From: Chitinasiproducens palmae
Lineage (GTDB): Bacteria > Pseudomonadota > Gammaproteobacteria > Burkholderiales > Burkholderiaceae
NCBI RefSeq assembly: GCF_900095735.1
Contig: NZ_FNLO01000013.1
Coordinates: forward strand, 124,001 to 188,000
Direction of reading: 5' to 3'
Length of the DNA: 64,000 bases
The translations under genes and the position numbers were made by a program. The notes beneath the pieces are model-generated. The model was given only the letters and a program-made list of their open reading frames with translations, ran no database searches and was not told the origin of the DNA. Shown one piece after another: positions 61,794-64,000 of this stretch. Positions within the stretch are counted from its first letter, which is position 1. Every line of letters starts with the position of its first letter.

Positions 61794-63140
61794 ATGAGTC
61801 AAGTTCTATGGTTGGGAGCGGCTGCGGGGTCCGCCGTGCTCGCGGGAGGTATCGGCTTCTGGTTCGCGAAAGCGAGCACGCGGCGGTCGCAGTCCAGAAC
61901 TGCACCCACAGCCGAGGTCGAAAATGCGTCTGCAACGTATGAGCCGTTGCCAATGTCTCAAGCACCAGAGTCGGCGCGCGTCCAGATGGCGCTTGGCGCC
62001 GAGCTCGACATTCTTGATTCGGCGGGCAACATCCTTCTGCATACGCGCGTACTCGACCGCATACCTCGCAACGCCATCAATCTAGAGGACGCCAAAGGCG
62101 TCGCCATCTCGCGTGCCAAGCAACTGGCAGCCGACCTCTTCAGGGGATCAGCGGGCCTCCCCAACAAAACGGTCGAGATTGTCTTCGCCCCTGACATTCA
62201 ACAGGGCCTGGCAGATGGCACGCTTGAGATCGTAAATGCGATTGGCGATGGAAGCCGCGCAATGGCACGAAACGTCGAGACCGGTCAAATCGCAGGGCAC
62301 GCGCGGGTCCTCGAAGGCGGTCGAGTCAGACAATTGGCTGCGGGCGCATTCCAGTTGCTGAGCATCGCAGTTGCACAATCCCATCTGGACGACATCAGCA
62401 AGAACCTGAAGGCCATTGCCGACGAAGTCGAGGCACTCCGAAAATATTTCGATTCAAAGGATAAGTCGAACCTGCTGGGGACTGTCGAGTATCTCACCGG
62501 CGTCGTAGCGAAAATTCAGAAGATGGCCGCGCCTGAAACGATCCGTCAGGAAAAGCAGGGCGAGCTCGAAACTATCTCGAGAGAAGTACCGGCATGGATT
62601 GCTCAAATCAAAGATGAAAGCGCAGCCCTCACGGCGCGCATCGCGAAGGAACTCGACCAGGATACGTTTGGTGGAACAGAAGCGACCCACAAAGCGTTGA
62701 AGCGACATGCCGAAGCTGCGCAAACCATTCTCGACAAACGCAACCTCCTACTTCGAGTCATCGCTTTGCTGAAAGTCTGCAACGCCTATCTGGTGCCCAG
62801 AGACGCCGAACGGGTCCCGCAGTTCTGGGCGGACGGTCTTGTTGTAATCGATGCAGGCTACCGAGAATTGACGGTAAAGCTGCGCGATCAAGCTTATGCG
62901 CTGCTCTCGCACGCGCTGTGGAACAAAAAGGAAACGCTGGACGCCAGGCGTGCTGAAATTGTCCAAGCGACCGAGCGCTTGCAAGTCTCGGCGATGCAGG
63001 AACAGGTTGCCTACGAAGGATTCGTGAATCGCATCGATCTGAGCATAGAGCGACTGAAAACAGACGACGGAAAACTTCACATGGCGGTATCGTTTGACGC
63101 CAATAGCAATGTCAAAGCAGTGGCGCTTATGACGAGCTAG
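61794..63140 (+). CDS. Membrane-anchored coiled-coil protein of unknown function
   Basis: This 448-aa protein has an N-terminal transmembrane helix (about residues 4-25). A globular region of about 60-190 follows, with LILDSAGNILLHTRVLDRIPRNA and GAFQLLSIAVAQSHLDDI stretches, and then a long helical and coiled-coil tail. I recognise no family. It is flanked by non-coding gaps and lies in the ICE cargo position, so it may be accessory. A membrane-linked defence or stress role is only a guess. Confidence 0.7.
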   Translation: MSQVLWLGAAAGSAVLAGGIGFWFAKASTRRSQSRTAPTAEVENASATYEPLPMSQAPESARVQMALGAELDILDSAGNILLHTRVLDRIPRNAINLEDAKGVAISRAKQLAADLFRGSAGLPNKTVEIVFAPDIQQGLADGTLEIVNAIGDGSRAMARNVETGQIAGHARVLEGGRVRQLAAGAFQLLSIAVAQSHLDDISKNLKAIADEVEALRKYFDSKDKSNLLGTVEYLTGVVAKIQKMAAPETIRQEKQGELETISREVPAWIAQIKDESAALTARIAKELDQDTFGGTEATHKALKRHAEAAQTILDKRNLLLRVIALLKVCNAYLVPRDAERVPQFWADGLVVIDAGYRELTVKLRDQAYALLSHALWNKKETLDARRAEIVQATERLQVSAMQEQVAYEGFVNRIDLSIERLKTDDGKLHMAVSFDANSNVKAVALMTS

Positions 63141-63735
63141 GCACTTCCTTGGCAGCGGGTGCGAGCGAACGTCGCACGTTCCCGTTTCTGCCCATCTCAA
63201 GAGACGGCAATGGCCGATGAATCGAAAATGACTCTAGCGATTGAATGACTGCTTGCGGGTGCAATGCGGCGTTGAGAATGTCCATGCGACGCGCCGGACG
63301 GAGGTCGCCTCCTGGCCGATAACTACCGAATCAGCCAACGCTCCGTCCTTCTCGGCGGGGCGCTGGCCCGGCCGATCCGGCGCGAGCCGGTTCGGCAATG
63401 TTCAAGGAGTGTCAAGCGCAGCACGGCAGAGGTAGGCCGTAGGGCTTTCCCCTGGAGGAAAGCAAAGCGCGCAGCGCCTCAGGCATGAGGGATTGACCCT
63501 GCATGGCCGTGACGGCGAAGTCGGCACGGGGGCGCAGCCCGAAAGTCCGGCGGCACAGCGCGCCGACACGCCATGCCGTTCCTGCTGCCACGGGCTTCGA
63601 GCCATCCGACCATCGCCAGTGCGATCAGTCCAGAGGCATGCTAGGCATAAGGCAACCGCCGAAACCCTGTGCGCGCGGCGCTGCGATCAGCAGCACCGCG
63701 CCCCGCCGCAATGGGCGGGGCGCGGTGGGCGGCCG
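63141..63735. other. Intergenic region downstream of the coiled-coil gene
   Basis: This 595-bp region contains no gene with a start signal or family match. Its right end holds a strong hairpin (63695-63726) that serves the DUF736 gene. The rest shows GC-driven frames only. Confidence 0.4.
63695..63726 (-). terminator. Strong GC hairpin after DUF736
   Basis: A 13-bp perfect inverted repeat (ACCGCGCCCCGCC and its complement) with a 6-base loop lies 10 bp downstream of the DUF736 stop in its reading direction. No clear T-run follows. It is terminator-like or a stabilising structure. Confidence 0.55.
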
Positions 63736-64000
63736 TCAGGCCGCCTTGGGCTTGTTGCGCGACCAGATCAGGTCGTGCGTGCCGTCCTCGTTCTCGATCA
63801 GGCGGGCATAGACCGTCGCCGGGAACGAAGGATCGTCGAGGGACACGGACACATAGGGCCGCCCGGCTTCGCTGGTGTTCTTCCATGCCGCGCCGATGTT
63901 GTGGCCGGCCGCCTGAAGGCGGAAGTCGGGGGCGTTCGCGGTGTCACCCTTGTCGTTGGGAATCACCTGGCCTTGACGTTCAGGGTCAGGCTGCGGAGCT
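63736..64000 (-). pseudogene. DUF736 gene, frameshifted and cut by window end
   Basis: The last 76 codons encode the DUF736 C-terminus ([16 protein letters not shown], then [22 protein letters not shown]). The family's LTLNVKA segment is present upstream but in another frame, which meets TGA at about 63967. One missing base in the GGCCAG context would explain it. The rest of the gene lies beyond the window. Confidence 0.7.

Noticed and set aside
1-64000. CRISPR array or tRNA genes
   Set aside because: No array of regularly spaced repeats beyond the three iterons, and no cloverleaf-like gene, was recognised.

Overview
The window is high-GC DNA (clearly above 60% over most of its length) from a beta- or gammaproteobacterium. 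The gene repertoire fits a Burkholderiales-type genome: Opp/Dpp and Ssu-type ABC transporters, a TauD-like oxygenase and an IncP-type ICE backbone. No rRNA, tRNA or CRISPR array was found.

Region 1 (1-11.4 kb) looks like ordinary chromosome. A forward operon encodes the tail of a peptide-ABC ATPase, a second ATPase, two permeases and a long amidase, consistent with import and hydrolysis of an amide or peptide-like substrate. It faces a reverse operon with a rhodanese, an Ssu/Tau-type permease, an ATPase and a periplasmic binding protein. A TauD-like Fe(II)/2-oxoglutarate dioxygenase diverges from that operon, which together suggests organosulfur uptake and desulfonation. A dienelactone-hydrolase-family gene follows and appears to be the last chromosomal gene before the island.

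Region 2 (11.5-38.2 kb) is a dense defence island made of four modules. (a) A reverse XRE antitoxin plus AbiEii toxin pair. (b) A forward operon with a 5'-truncated UvrD/AddA-like nuclease, a DUF6361-like protein, a PLD-like nuclease and an SNF2-like helicase. (c) A forward operon with a ribbon-helix-helix regulator, a C5-cytosine methyltransferase, a 1037-aa class I methyltransferase that may be a type IIG restriction enzyme, and an EVE/PUA-HNH endonuclease. (d) A reverse operon with DruH and DruE (Druantia type III as I recognise it) and a translationally coupled NERD-UvrD helicase. A degraded rhuM fragment and a pair of imperfect 45-bp repeats lie at the edges of module b.

Region 3 (38.3-64 kb) is the conserved core of a Tn4371-family integrative and conjugative element. 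It holds trbBCDEJ-(trbK-like)-LFGI, traG, a LysR gene, a DUF3363 relaxase, traF, DUF2840, an RHH gene, parA, iteron-like repeats, repA, an excisionase-like HTH gene, DUF2285, DUF2958 and DUF736. DUF2958 and DUF736 each carry an apparent single-base frameshift. The integrase end lies beyond the right edge. The defence island sits distal to trbI, where the ICE should end, so I interpret it as ICE cargo that travels with the conjugation genes.
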